From positions 1,240,001 to 1,304,000 of the forward strand of contig OZ244818.1 of assembly GCA_965220285.1 (NCBI GenBank): a stretch of DNA of 64,000 nucleotides, in the 5' to 3' direction. Under the pieces are notes generated by a model. The model had not been told where the DNA came from, did not search any database, and saw only the letters and a program-made list of their open reading frames with translations. The number at the start of each line of letters is the position of its first letter. The stretch's first letter is position 1. Source of the DNA: Bin5 sp009843665 (GTDB lineage: Bacteria; Chloroflexota; Anaerolineae; Caldilineales; Caldilineaceae). Shown here in pieces: positions 17,356 through 26,329 of this stretch. The translations under genes were made by a program, and so were the position numbers.

Positions 17356-18993
17356 ATGTCCTTTTCTGCCAAGGGAATCGTTCATCGCTCGACGGTGACG
17401 GGCCGGCGAGGCATGATCGCTTCGGCGCATCCGCTGGCTTCGCTGGCGGGGGTGCGGATAATGATGGAAGGCGGCAACGCGATTGACGCGATTGTGGCGG
17501 TGGCGGCGGCGCTGAATGTGGTCGAGCCGTACATGTCGGGACTGGGCGGCGACGGGTACATGCATATCTACTCGGCGCGGGAGCAGGAGCATACGATCCT
17601 GGACTATATGGGGCGTGCGCCGTATGGGGCGACGTTTGAAGAGGTGGGCGATGCGGAGAGCCGGGCGCGGGGGCCGCGTTCGCCGCTGGTGCCGGGGTCG
17701 TGCGGGGGGTGGCTGGCGGCGCTGGAGCGGTTCGGGACGATGGATGCGGCCACGGTCTTTGAGCCGGCGATCGAGTATGCAGAGCATGGTTTTCCGCTGA
17801 CGGTGAAGAACGCCGAGTTCACGGATTTCAACGTGCCGGAGATGCTGAAGTATCCGGCGACGGTGGAGGCGTATTTGCCGCATGGGCGGGCGCCGGTTGC
17901 GGGTGAACTGATGATACAGCCCGGCCTGGCGAGGAGCATGCGCGCCATCGCCGAGGGCGGGGCCGATGTCTTTTACCGGGGCGAGATTGCGGACAAGCTT
18001 GTTCGTTACATGGAGGAGAACGGGGGGCTGATCACGCACCGGGATTTGGAGGATTTTGCGGTGGAGTGGCAGGAACCGGTTTCGGTCTCGTACCGGGGCT
18101 TTCGTGTGTATGCGCCGCCGCCGCCGTGCCAGGCGGTCCAGTACCTGGAGACGCTGAACATCATGGAGGGCTTCGACGTGGCGGAGATGGGCCACAACCG
18201 TGCGGGGACGCTGCACCGGTTTATCGAGGCGGCGAAGCTGGCGCAGGCGGACAGGGCCGAGTATACGGGGCTTGAGGACGTGCCCACGGCCGGTCTGCTT
18301 TCGAAGGAGTACGCGGCGCAGCGCCGGGCAGAGATCGGTTCGCAGGCGCGGCCTTCGGGCGGTGAACGGTATACGTCGGAGAAGATGGAGGACGAGGTGC
18401 TGGCAGGGGACCCGCGGCGGTGGATGCGCACGGAGTGTACGACGCACTTCAGCGCGATCGACGCGGCGGGCAACGCGGTGGCGATTACACAGAGCCTGGG
18501 GGCCGGTTTTGGCTCGGCGGTGGTCGTACCGGGGACGGGGATAGCGCTGAACAATTTCCTGAACTGGTTTGACGGCGATCCGCAGAGCCCGAATGTGATT
18601 GCGCCGGGGCGGAAGATCGAGATGTGCATGTCGCCGGCGCAGGTGTGGGATGAGCAGGGGCTGCGTTTTCTGATCGGAACGCCGGGGAGTTACGGGATTT
18701 TGCAGACGACGCCGCAGATGATCATGAACGTCATCGATCATGACCTGAACATACAGGCCGCGATCGAGGCGCCGCGGGTGAAGGCGACGTCGCCGGGCAC
18801 GCAGGTGGATGTCGAGACGCGGATTGGTGAGGATGTGCTGCTGGAGCTGACGCAGATGGGCCACCAGTTGAACAGGCTGGGGCCCTGGAACGCGGAGGTT
18901 GGGGGCGGGCAGGGTATTATGGTCGATCCTGAGAGCGGCGGGTTTATGGGCGGTGCGGACCCGCGGCGGGATGGGTATGCTCTTGGATGGTGA
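17356..18993 (+). CDS. ggt: Gamma-glutamyltransferase family protein (Ntn hydrolase)
   Basis: 545 residues in the GGT fold that autocleaves into large and small subunits. The predicted processing site and nucleophile is Thr362 in Glu-Cys-Thr-Thr-His-Phe-Ser. The substrate-binding Gly-Leu-Gly-Gly-Asp-Gly loop lies near 56-62 and a late Pro-Gly-Ser-Tyr-Gly near 440. No signal peptide is present, unlike periplasmic GGTs, so it is probably cytoplasmic or belongs to the GGT-like acylase branch. AAGGAG precedes ATG 17356. It is a single gene flanked by repeats. Confidence 0.9.
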   Translation: MSFSAKGIVHRSTVTGRRGMIASAHPLASLAGVRIMMEGGNAIDAIVAVAAALNVVEPYMSGLGGDGYMHIYSAREQEHTILDYMGRAPYGATFEEVGDAESRARGPRSPLVPGSCGGWLAALERFGTMDAATVFEPAIEYAEHGFPLTVKNAEFTDFNVPEMLKYPATVEAYLPHGRAPVAGELMIQPGLARSMRAIAEGGADVFYRGEIADKLVRYMEENGGLITHRDLEDFAVEWQEPVSVSYRGFRVYAPPPPCQAVQYLETLNIMEGFDVAEMGHNRAGTLHRFIEAAKLAQADRAEYTGLEDVPTAGLLSKEYAAQRRAEIGSQARPSGGERYTSEKMEDEVLAGDPRRWMRTECTTHFSAIDAAGNAVAITQSLGAGFGSAVVVPGTGIALNNFLNWFDGDPQSPNVIAPGRKIEMCMSPAQVWDEQGLRFLIGTPGSYGILQTTPQMIMNVIDHDLNIQAAIEAPRVKATSPGTQVDVETRIGEDVLLELTQMGHQLNRLGPWNAEVGGGQGIMVDPESGGFMGGADPRRDGYALGW

Positions 18994-18998
18994 AGGGC

Positions 18999-19022
18999 AG
19001 TGGTCAGTGGTCAGTGGTTAGT
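18999..19022. repeat. GTCAGTG tandem tail
   Basis: Three copies of a CAGTGGTCAGTGGT-like 7-mer repeat sit between the GGT stop and the convergent desuccinylase-like gene. Same family as 21871-21951 and 50660-50740. Confidence 0.75.
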
Positions 19023-19023
19023 G

Positions 19024-20004
19024 TTATTCGGCGCGGTTGGTTAGGTGGATGAGGCCGTCGCCGGCGAGGACGCGGTGGACGCCGCGGCGCATGATGACGA
19101 TGCCGTCGCTTTCGGCGTGCAGTTGGGCGAGGAGGGTGCCGAGGGGGTCGTGGATGGTGCCGACGAGCTGGCCTGTCTGGACTTCCTGCAGGAGTTGGAC
19201 GCGGGGTCGGAAGTAGCCGGCCATGGGGGCGGACATGACTTTGTCCATGTTGCCGTCGCCGATGAGGTGCTGGGCGGGCGGCGCGGGGGCGGGGTCGCCT
19301 GCGAGCATGTCGAGGTGGTGCATGACGTTGAGGACGCCCTGTGTGAAACAGTCAACGTCTTCGGGGCGGGCGCGGCCGGCGCCGGCGGCTTCGGTGTAGA
19401 GGCAGGGCACGCCGAGGTCGGTGGCCGCGGAGATGCTACGGCCGGGGGGCACGGGCGGTGGATGGCCCCAAAGTACGGGCGCGCCGAAGACACGGGCTCC
19501 GGCGAGGGAGCGACGGCCTACGTCATCATCGCTGTGGACATAGCCAGCCAGGGTGGGGATGTCGCCGACGATTCCGGCGCTGTGGAGGTCGATGAAGAAG
19601 TCGGCGGCGCTGAGGAATTTGTGCGTCAGCCAGTAGGCGATCTGTTCGGTGAGGGTGCCGGTCTGGGAGCCGGGGAAGACGCGTGCCAGGTTGAGCCCGT
19701 CGATGGGGCTGTTGCGGGTGGCGGTGGCGTAGGCGGCCATGTTGCAGACGGGGACCATGAGGAGTGTGCCGCGGAGTCGGGACGGGTCGACTTGATCGGC
19801 GATGCGGGGGATGGCTTCGACGCCTTCGTACTCGTCGCCGTGGACGCCGGCGGTCACGACCAGGGTGGGTCCCGGTTCGGAGCCGGTTACGGTGAGCAGG
19901 GGTAGCTGCCACCAGCCGCCTTCGACACGCTGGGAGACGTTCAGCCAGCTGGCGGATTTTGTTCCTCGTTCCAGGTTGGTCAAGTCCAATTCGGAAATGT
20001 GCAT
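19024..20004 (-). CDS. Succinylglutamate desuccinylase/aspartoacylase family protein
   Basis: A 326-residue M14-like zinc amidohydrolase. Zinc ligands are visible as His-Gly-Asp-Glu (HxxE, near 55-58) and a later His in Asp-Leu-His-Ser (near 147). The C-terminal beta domain (after about 235) contains Gly-Thr-Ile-His-Asp-Pro-Leu-Gly. Members deacylate N-acyl amino acids or act on related carboxyl-amides. ATG 20004 has an AGGAGA site; the longer open frame upstream runs into GAAG repeats and is not coding. The repeat array separates it from the next minus-strand gene. Confidence 0.85.
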   Translation of the reverse strand: MHISELDLTNLERGTKSASWLNVSQRVEGGWWQLPLLTVTGSEPGPTLVVTAGVHGDEYEGVEAIPRIADQVDPSRLRGTLLMVPVCNMAAYATATRNSPIDGLNLARVFPGSQTGTLTEQIAYWLTHKFLSAADFFIDLHSAGIVGDIPTLAGYVHSDDDVGRRSLAGARVFGAPVLWGHPPPVPPGRSISAATDLGVPCLYTEAAGAGRARPEDVDCFTQGVLNVMHHLDMLAGDPAPAPPAQHLIGDGNMDKVMSAPMAGYFRPRVQLLQEVQTGQLVGTIHDPLGTLLAQLHAESDGIVIMRRGVHRVLAGDGLIHLTNRAE

Positions 20005-20078
20005 AATAGTTCTCCTGACAGATGGTCCGTATGTCGCCGGCAGGCCGCGAAGGGTTGGGAGGAACACCCACTTCTTTT

Positions 20079-20285
20079 CCACGAAGGGCCACTAAGGGCC
20101 GCGAAGAACACCTCTCTTTGATCCGCGAAGGAACGCGAAGGGTCGCGAAGAAAACCTACTTCCTTTCCACGAAGGGCCACTAAGGGCCGCGAAGAACACC
20201 TCTTTTTGATCCGCGAAGGAACGCGAAGGGTCGCGAAGAAAACATACTTCTTTTCCACGAAGGGCCACTAAGGGCCGCGAAGAGT
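20079..20285. repeat. Alternating GAAG repeat array, 88-bp higher-order period
   Basis: Type A units (CCACGAAGGGCCACTAAGGG) start at 20079, 20167 and 20255; type B units (ATCCGCGAAGGAACGCGAAG) start at 20121 and 20209. Each type recurs exactly every 88 bp, giving A-B-A-B-A. It lies just upstream of the desuccinylase-like start and fills the 20005-20348 gap. Confidence 0.85.
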
Positions 20286-20348
20286 AGCTGTTGTTTTGGC
20301 CTCTGAAGATGGTCGAATAGCACGCTATTGGCTTGAGTGGTTGGCATT

Positions 20349-21851
20349 TTATTCACTGAACTGAATCGAGTAGAGGTCGGCGTCTTTGAGGGCGAAGCGG
20401 AGGCGGACGGGTCGGCCTGACAGTGCGCTGAGGTCGTTGCCGCCGGCCCAGTTGGCTGTGCGGTCGATGGCGTCGCCGAAGATTTCGTCGCTCTCGTCGA
20501 GGGTGAAGCCGGGGACCGGGTTGCCCTCGTGGTCCTGGATCTCGACGCGCAAGCTGCCGGCGGCGGAGGTGGCGAAGTTGAGGACGAGATTGCGGCCTGA
20601 GAAGATCAGCGGCTTGGTGAGGCAGGCGCCGCCGGAAAGGGGGGCGTGCAGGGAGACGAAGCCGTCGATGCGGGTGGTGTAACGGCGTACGTTCATGCTG
20701 GGGCCGGTCCAATAGCCTTCGACGACGTAGAGGGAGAGCTCGGGCGGGGCGCCAGGCGAATCGGCCTCGGTCTCGATGAGGCCCCAGGCGATGCTGTTGT
20801 CGCTGTAGACCCAACTGTCTACGACATTGGGGCCGGGGCGGATGTATGCCTCTCCCCAGCGCTTGAAGTTTTCACCGTCTCGGCTGGACATGAAGAGCCC
20901 GTCCGTAACCACGGAGCCGTAGCGGGGATGGGCGGCGCTGCGCTCCCGGCGGTACTCAAGGCCGGGGAGGTTGTCGGTCTGCGGTACCCAGCCTCTGTCG
21001 ATGTAGCGCGTGGGGAAGCCGAAGAATATGTGGGGCGCGCGCGGGTAGGGCCGGATCTGGTTGGTGTAGAGTGGTTGTTCGGGGCTGTCGCCGTAGTCGA
21101 GCCACTTGGGCTGGGACCAGTTGAGAAAGTCGGGGGAGGTGGCGGTCTTGATGCCGCGCACACCGTGGGGGGCGCCGCCCTGAAAGTCACGGAAATAGGC
21201 CCGGTACTGGCCGCGGTATTCGTCCCAGAAGGCAAGGTTCAGGGAGTCGAAGTAGCCCTCGGTGATGACGGGTTCCGGGATGTCTTCATTCTGGCGACGC
21301 ATGAAGGAGAAGTTGAAGCCGTCAGGGGACTGGAGGGCATAGAGGACACGCGGCGTTTTTCCGGGGACGATGGCCTTGTACTCTGCCCCCTCCTGGCAAG
21401 CCGGGTTTGTGTCCGGGAATACGGCGGTATCGCCGGCGCTGATGTCGATGCCGGTGAAGCTGTCGGGCGCGAGAACGATGTTGTTATCGCGGGTGCCCTC
21501 GAATTCGACGAGGCCGAGCGCGGGTTTGGTCCAGCGCTTACCGTCACTGCTCTCTGCATAGCAGACAAAGTAGGGGTGGGGGTAGTTTATGCGGCCGCCG
21601 CCCATGACGTAGTGCCAGGCGCCGTAGTACATGCGGATGCGTCCATCTTTGTCCTGGAAGACGGTGCGGTAGAGGCAGGCGTTGCCCTCGCAGGGGGCGT
21701 CGGTCTGCATGACGACTTCGCGCTTGACGGGAGGATTGAGGCGCAGCTCGAGGTTGTCTGTCAGATCGGCGATGAGGAAGTCATCGATGAGGGGCTCAAG
21801 GCGGGTGCCGATATCGATGGGTTCGGAGTTTGTGGTGGTGGAACTGCTCAT
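20349..21851 (-). CDS. Glycoside-hydrolase-like beta-propeller protein
   Basis: 500 residues, homologous along its length to the protein at 29157-30623: both share Leu-Ile/Val-Asp-Asp-Phe/Tyr-Leu-Ile-Ala near the start, Met-Tyr-Tyr-x-x-Trp-His, a Ser-Ser-Asp-Gly-x-x-Trp-x-Lys-Pro repeat and a closing beta-sandwich region. The repeated Asp-Gly-(Trp) strands resemble GH32/GH43-like five-bladed propellers, but I cannot place catalytic acids with confidence. No signal peptide. ATG 21851 has an AGGTGA site. Hydrolysis or binding of a glycan is the likely role. Confidence 0.7.
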   Translation of the reverse strand: MSSSTTTNSEPIDIGTRLEPLIDDFLIADLTDNLELRLNPPVKREVVMQTDAPCEGNACLYRTVFQDKDGRIRMYYGAWHYVMGGGRINYPHPYFVCYAESSDGKRWTKPALGLVEFEGTRDNNIVLAPDSFTGIDISAGDTAVFPDTNPACQEGAEYKAIVPGKTPRVLYALQSPDGFNFSFMRRQNEDIPEPVITEGYFDSLNLAFWDEYRGQYRAYFRDFQGGAPHGVRGIKTATSPDFLNWSQPKWLDYGDSPEQPLYTNQIRPYPRAPHIFFGFPTRYIDRGWVPQTDNLPGLEYRRERSAAHPRYGSVVTDGLFMSSRDGENFKRWGEAYIRPGPNVVDSWVYSDNSIAWGLIETEADSPGAPPELSLYVVEGYWTGPSMNVRRYTTRIDGFVSLHAPLSGGACLTKPLIFSGRNLVLNFATSAAGSLRVEIQDHEGNPVPGFTLDESDEIFGDAIDRTANWAGGNDLSALSGRPVRLRFALKDADLYSIQFSE

Positions 21852-21870
21852 GAGCGTCACCTGTTGAACG

Positions 21871-21951
21871 GCAGTGGTCAGTGGTCAGTGGTCAGTGGTC
21901 AGTGGTCAGTAGTCAGTGGTCAGTAGTCAGTAGTCAGTGGTCAGTAACGGC
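21871..21951. repeat. GTCAGTG tandem repeat
   Basis: About eleven imperfect copies of (A)GTGGTCAGT/AGTAGTCAGT in tandem between two minus-strand genes. Simple-sequence in character, with no coding or structural signal beyond the period of 7 and 10 bp. Confidence 0.85.
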
Positions 21952-21963
21952 AGCACCAGTGGA

Positions 21964-22818
21964 TCAGAGATTGGGGGCGCGGAGGACTGTGTTGGTTGAG
22001 GGGAGCGCCCAGACTTCGTGGTAGACGGTCGGGGATGGGCGGGGCGGGGGATAGTTGGGCGGTCTGTTATTGGGATCGTGAAGCTCGTTGCGGTCGCGGC
22101 CTTCGATGTGGTGGAGCCAGTCGAGCTCTTCGGGGGCGGCGGCGACTTCGCGGCGGAGGATGAATTCTATGTAGTCGAAGGCGGTTAAGGCGACGTGGGC
22201 GAGGAAGACGCGGTCGACGATGCGGCCGTTCCAGGTTGCGAGGTCGGGGAGGACGAGGGGGCCGGTGCAGATCTGGAAGGCGGCGTCTGCGCGGTTGACG
22301 TTGATGAGGTTGACGGGAAACTCGACGGTGACGTGCAGGCCGGTCTGTTCGTCGCGGTAAGTGCAGCAGGCGTTGAGGAGGGCGTTGGCAAGGGTGGCTT
22401 CGACCAGGGGCTCACTGGCAGTGAGCTCGATTGGGTGGGGGAACTGCTTGAGGCTGATGTCGTGATCCTGGAAGGCCTCGCTCAGCTCCTGCGCGGAGAC
22501 GGGCTCAGTTTCGCCGCTGGGGCGACGGGCGATCGGGATGCGGTGGGTGCGGCTGAAGGCCATGCGAAATTCGCTGCTGGGGATCTGGAAGAAGCCCTCA
22601 CGGGGGATGGTGTATTCGGTGCGGCAGGGGGCGCCGACGAAGAGCTCGGCCAAGGCGCTGCCGTTTTCGTCGGAGATGGTGCAACTGGCTTCGATGTTGA
22701 AGCGCACCTGGCGCACGTCGCCCTCTTTGCCGATGAAACCGCCGGCGTACTTGTAGTAGGGATCGTCCTTCCAGGGGAAGGTCTTCCAGGTGAAGAAGGA
22801 GCGGGGAAAGTCGAACAT
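21964..22818 (-). CDS. Conserved-looking protein of unknown function
   Basis: A 284-residue soluble protein that I do not recognise. It has a Trp/Tyr-rich start (Phe-Thr-Trp-Lys-Thr-Phe-Pro-Trp-Lys), a central beta-rich part, and a Pro-rich hydrophilic segment near 250-265. No signal peptide or membrane helix. It is 65 bp downstream of the ADH-like gene and upstream of the propeller gene on the same strand, which suggests the same pathway. Codon use matches its neighbours, so it looks like a real resident gene. Confidence 0.65.
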   Translation of the reverse strand: MFDFPRSFFTWKTFPWKDDPYYKYAGGFIGKEGDVRQVRFNIEASCTISDENGSALAELFVGAPCRTEYTIPREGFFQIPSSEFRMAFSRTHRIPIARRPSGETEPVSAQELSEAFQDHDISLKQFPHPIELTASEPLVEATLANALLNACCTYRDEQTGLHVTVEFPVNLINVNRADAAFQICTGPLVLPDLATWNGRIVDRVFLAHVALTAFDYIEFILRREVAAAPEELDWLHHIEGRDRNELHDPNNRPPNYPPPRPSPTVYHEVWALPSTNTVLRAPNL

Positions 22819-22882
22819 GCCGGCCTCCGTGTGCTGGTGACGCGTTAGGAATGGTCGGTACGGTTTCTGGCAGCGCCGGAAC

Positions 22883-23959
22883 TCAGTCCCAGGTAAAGAA
22901 GACGCTCAGCCAGCCTTCGTGGCCGCCCATCATGCGGTCGAAGAGTGCGGGCGCCTCGGTGTATGGCACTACATGGCTGACGAGCGGTTCGATTTGGAGC
23001 TGGTCGCGGCGGATGAGGTCGAGTATCACGTGCTGGTTGCGCACGCGCGTCCAAGGCCAGTAGGGATGGGTGTCGCTCATGCCGGTCTGGTAGGAGCCGG
23101 TCATGATGATTTCGCGGCGGAAGAGCTCGTCGGACTCGATGGGGACGGAGCCGCTGGTGGCGCCGACGAGGATGATACGGCCGCGATCGGCGGCGGCTTT
23201 GATCATGGTGGGGTAGTTGCCGATGTAGGAGGTGCAGTGGAGTTGGACTTCGGCACCGCTGCCAGGCAACATGCTGGGCAGTGCGCCGCGCCAGCGCCAG
23301 GGCAGCTGGGTGTGGGCGCGGATTTCTTCGATCACGTCCTGGCTGCCGGCGTTGACGAGATGGGAAGCACCGAGCTGGCGGGCGAGGTCCAGGCGCTGCT
23401 CGACGAGGTCGATGCCGATGAGGGGTTGGGCGCCGACGAGGCGGCAGAGCTGAAGGGCGAGCAGGCCGACGACGCCGAGGCCGTGGACGGCGACCGATTC
23501 GCCGATCTGGATCTGGGCGCGGCGCACGCCGTGGAGGGCCACGTCACCGAGAACGCAGAATGCGATCTCGACGTCGGTGAGATCATCGGGCAGTTTTTGA
23601 ACGTTGTACTGTTGGGGGATGACGACTTCGCTGGCTTCGAGCTCGGGTGTTACGAGCCAGTGGGTGGCGTGGTTGCCGCTGCAGAGGACGCGGTCGCCGA
23701 CGGCGACTTTCTTTATCTCGCTGCCGGCGGCCTCGACGACGCCGATGGCGGTGTAGCCGAGTCCTGCGGGCTTGAATGCGGCCTGCTCGGCGGGGCTGGC
23801 TTTGCGGCGGGCGCGGATGCCGTTCATTTCGGAGCCGGCGCTGACCTGGGTGAGGCTAGTGCGTACGAGCAGTTGATTGGACGCGGGGACAGGCACCTCG
23901 AACTCTTCGATTTCAATCTGGCCCGCAGGGGTGAGGACCAAGCGTTTTCCCTTTGTCAC
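22883..23959 (-). CDS. Zinc-independent MDR-type dehydrogenase
   Basis: 358 residues of the medium-chain dehydrogenase fold. As in the gene at 15577, the classical catalytic Cys is replaced (Gln-Val-Ser-Ala-Gly-Ser-Glu near 36-42) and there is no structural zinc lobe. The nucleotide-binding Gly-Leu-Gly-Val-Val-Gly lies near 160. It is first in a minus-strand group with the unknown gene and propeller protein. Likely a hydroxyl oxidation on the same substrate class; NAD(P) preference unknown. Confidence 0.8.
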   Translation of the reverse strand: MTKGKRLVLTPAGQIEIEEFEVPVPASNQLLVRTSLTQVSAGSEMNGIRARRKASPAEQAAFKPAGLGYTAIGVVEAAGSEIKKVAVGDRVLCSGNHATHWLVTPELEASEVVIPQQYNVQKLPDDLTDVEIAFCVLGDVALHGVRRAQIQIGESVAVHGLGVVGLLALQLCRLVGAQPLIGIDLVEQRLDLARQLGASHLVNAGSQDVIEEIRAHTQLPWRWRGALPSMLPGSGAEVQLHCTSYIGNYPTMIKAAADRGRIILVGATSGSVPIESDELFRREIIMTGSYQTGMSDTHPYWPWTRVRNQHVILDLIRRDQLQIEPLVSHVVPYTEAPALFDRMMGGHEGWLSVFFTWD

Positions 23960-24054
23960 GTGGGGTTTCCTTTGGATGGCGGCGCTATGATGATAGACAG
24001 GAGTACAAGGTCAAGTGTACAATCAATTGCTATCTGAATCCAACAGGGTGAACT

Positions 24055-24080
24055 GCAGTGGTCAGTGGTCAGTGGTCAGA
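24055..24080. repeat. GTCAGTG tandem tail upstream of aminotransferase
   Basis: CAGTGGTCAGTGGTCAGTGGTCAGAGG runs directly into the ribosome-binding AGGAGG of the next gene. The repeat therefore ends within the 5' untranslated region. Confidence 0.75.
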
Positions 24081-24091
24081 GGAGGCTTGAT

Positions 24092-25033
24092 ATGACCAGA
24101 CAACGCACAGTATATGTCAGCGGATCGTTTGTGCCTGAGAGTGAGGCGGGGTTTTCGATTTTCGATTCTGCGCTCATGTACGGCGACGTGATTTTTGAGA
24201 CGACGCGAACGTTCAACGGGCAGCCGTTCCGGCTGCGGGAGCATATAGAGAGGCTCTATGTGGGGCTGCGGACGCTGGAGATCGACTGCGGTTTGACGGC
24301 GGAGGAGATGGAGGCAGCGACGCTGGAAACGATTGAGAGGAACCGGCCCAGCTTTGAGGACGGCAGGGACTTTCAGATCGTGCACAACGTCTCGCGAGGG
24401 CCGATGGGGTTGTACAAGACGGTCTTCGCGGGCGAGGTGGGGCCGACGGTGACGATCAACTGCTGGCCGCTGACGTGGCATCTGGCCGCGTTCGCGGAGA
24501 CGTATGTGAAGGGCGTGCATGCGGTGGTACCGGCACAGCGCTCGGTGCCGTCGCGGCTTATCGATCCGAAGATCAAGAATCGCAGCCGGATCTACTATCA
24601 GATGGCCAACTTGCAGGCGCAGAAGGTGGACCCGGAGGCGTGGGCCCTGCTGACGGATGAGGACGGGTTCCTGACGGAGGGGACGGGGTCGAACTTTTTC
24701 GTGGTGAAGGACGGCGGTCTGTTGACGGCGGAGCCGCGCAATATCCTGCGGGGGGTGACGAGGCAGGCGGTGCTGGAGCTGGCGGAGAGCTTGGGACTGT
24801 CGTGCCGGGAGTGCAATCTGGAGCCGTATGATGTGATGACGGCGGATGAGGCGTTTTTCACTTCGACGCCGTTTACGATCATGCCGGCGACGCGATTTAA
24901 CGGGCATGACGTGGGTTCGGGTGAACCGGGGCCGGTTACGCGGCGGCTGATGTCGGCGTGGAACCAGATGGTTGAGGTGGACATGGTGGGACAGGCGCGG
25001 GGGTTTGCGGAAGAGATAGGGGCTGGGGGTTAG
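24092..25033 (+). CDS. PLP fold-type IV aminotransferase (branched-chain/D-amino acid aminotransferase-like)
   Basis: A 313-residue class IV aminotransferase. The substrate loop Phe-Asp-Ser-Ala-Leu-Met-Tyr-Gly-Asp lies at 24-32, the likely PLP Lys at 160 or 162 in Lys-Ile-Lys-Asn-Arg-Ser-Arg, and the PLP-contacting Glu196 in Thr-Glu-Gly. Thr-Ser-Thr-Pro near 262 matches the phosphate-binding end. BCAT, D-amino acid aminotransferase and aminodeoxychorismate lyase share this fold, and I cannot separate them here. AGGAGG precedes ATG 24092. Confidence 0.85.
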   Translation: MTRQRTVYVSGSFVPESEAGFSIFDSALMYGDVIFETTRTFNGQPFRLREHIERLYVGLRTLEIDCGLTAEEMEAATLETIERNRPSFEDGRDFQIVHNVSRGPMGLYKTVFAGEVGPTVTINCWPLTWHLAAFAETYVKGVHAVVPAQRSVPSRLIDPKIKNRSRIYYQMANLQAQKVDPEAWALLTDEDGFLTEGTGSNFFVVKDGGLLTAEPRNILRGVTRQAVLELAESLGLSCRECNLEPYDVMTADEAFFTSTPFTIMPATRFNGHDVGSGEPGPVTRRLMSAWNQMVEVDMVGQARGFAEEIGAGG

Positions 25034-25081
25034 GGGCCAGGGGTTAGTCACTGCGGCGACAAGTCGAGGCTGGAAATGAGG

Positions 25082-25102
25082 GCGCGAGTGGTCTTCTCGC
25101 GC
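25082..25102 (+). terminator. Possible terminator hairpin after the aminotransferase
   Basis: GCGCGAG (25082-25088) pairs with CTCGCGC (25096-25102) around a 7-nt loop, followed by TCTTCTGCGTTTGG. The T-run is weak, so termination is only suggested. The stem resembles that of the stronger terminator at 50200. Confidence 0.45.
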
Positions 25103-25189
25103 TCTTCTGCGTTTGGTTACGGGGGGTGCTGGTGAATGAGCACTGTCGCCGCACTCACCTGTTCCAGTTGTCCACGACGGCGAGTGGCG

Positions 25190-26263
25190 TCAGTCCCGGG
25201 CGAGGGGCCAGTGGATTTTTTCGACGCCCTGGGCCTGGGATCGCATGATGGCGATCATGATTTCCAGGCTGTGGAGGGCGCGGCGGCCGCTTGAAATGCT
25301 TTCACCCCCGTTTTCGATCAAATGGATCAGCTCGTCGACTGCGTGGACCATGCCGCTGCCATAGTCGACGGTGCCGCCGAGCTGGCGGCTGGTTACTTCG
25401 TGGGGATGCTCCTGCGAAGTCAGGTAGACGACGGCTTCGGTGTTGCTGATGCGGATGCGACCCTTGGTGCAGAGGAGGTCGAGTTCGAAATTGACCAGTG
25501 TTCGCTGGGAGATTTCGATGTGGGCGCGGACGCCGTTGGTGAAGTGGAGATAGGCGGAGGCGCCGGGATCGGTCGTGGGGTCGTGGCCGCCGTCGCCAAG
25601 GTATTCGGTGCGGTCCTCGTAGCCCTCCTCCATGCCGCCGATCAGCCAGTCGGGCGCGGCGCCGGCATACATGCAGACGGTGTCGACGAGGTGGGTGCCG
25701 TTGCGGAAGAGCATGGCGCGCTCGCCGCCGAGATGGGCGCTGATACGGGTGAGTGAACCGATGCGACCTTCCTCGACGATGGCCAAGGCCTGCCGCCAGA
25801 AGGGATCCCAGCGCCGGCCATGGTTTACGCACATTTTAGTGCCGTTCTTCTCGATGGCGGCCAGCGTGCGGTCGGCGTCGGAGAGGGTCGTGGCTAAGGG
25901 TTTTTCGCAGTAGACTGCGGGGACGCCGGCCTCGGCTGCGTCGACTACCATCTGAGTATGGAGGTGGTCTGAGGTGACGACGCTGAGAATGTCGAGGTTT
26001 TCCTTTTCCAGCATGGCGCGGTAGTCGGTGTAGTGCGCGGCTGGGCCCCAGTTTTTGTCGTACAGGGTCAGTAGCTCAGGGACCAGTTCGCAGACGGCAA
26101 CCACTTCTGCGCGGGGATGGGCGGCGTAGGCGGAGGCGTGCGAGTGGGGCTGAGGGTGGCGGGTGGACCAGAGGTCGTAACGCGGCGGCGACTGGCCGAT
26201 GCCGGTGAGACCGATGATACCGGCCCGGTAGACCTTGTCATTGGGTTGATTGTTAGCGGTCAT
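25190..26263 (-). CDS. Gfo/Idh/MocA family oxidoreductase
   Basis: 357 residues from ATG 26263 (AAGGGG site; an alternative start at 26293 is poorer). Rossmann motif near 14-20 (Gly-Leu-Thr-Gly-Ile-Gly), catalytic Glu-Lys-Pro in Tyr-Cys-Glu-Lys-Pro near 113-117, and Asn-His-Gly-Arg-Arg before the C-terminal domain. Last of three consecutive genes of this family, all transcribed leftwards with small gaps, at the end of the long transporter-catabolic run. Confidence 0.88.
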   Translation of the reverse strand: MTANNQPNDKVYRAGIIGLTGIGQSPPRYDLWSTRHPQPHSHASAYAAHPRAEVVAVCELVPELLTLYDKNWGPAAHYTDYRAMLEKENLDILSVVTSDHLHTQMVVDAAEAGVPAVYCEKPLATTLSDADRTLAAIEKNGTKMCVNHGRRWDPFWRQALAIVEEGRIGSLTRISAHLGGERAMLFRNGTHLVDTVCMYAGAAPDWLIGGMEEGYEDRTEYLGDGGHDPTTDPGASAYLHFTNGVRAHIEISQRTLVNFELDLLCTKGRIRISNTEAVVYLTSQEHPHEVTSRQLGGTVDYGSGMVHAVDELIHLIENGGESISSGRRALHSLEIMIAIMRSQAQGVEKIHWPLARD

Positions 26264-26329
26264 GATAGCCCCTTGTATACTCTTGTTTGCCACCTCTGAC
26301 AGTGCTGGCAGCTGTTTACTTGGTGCCGG

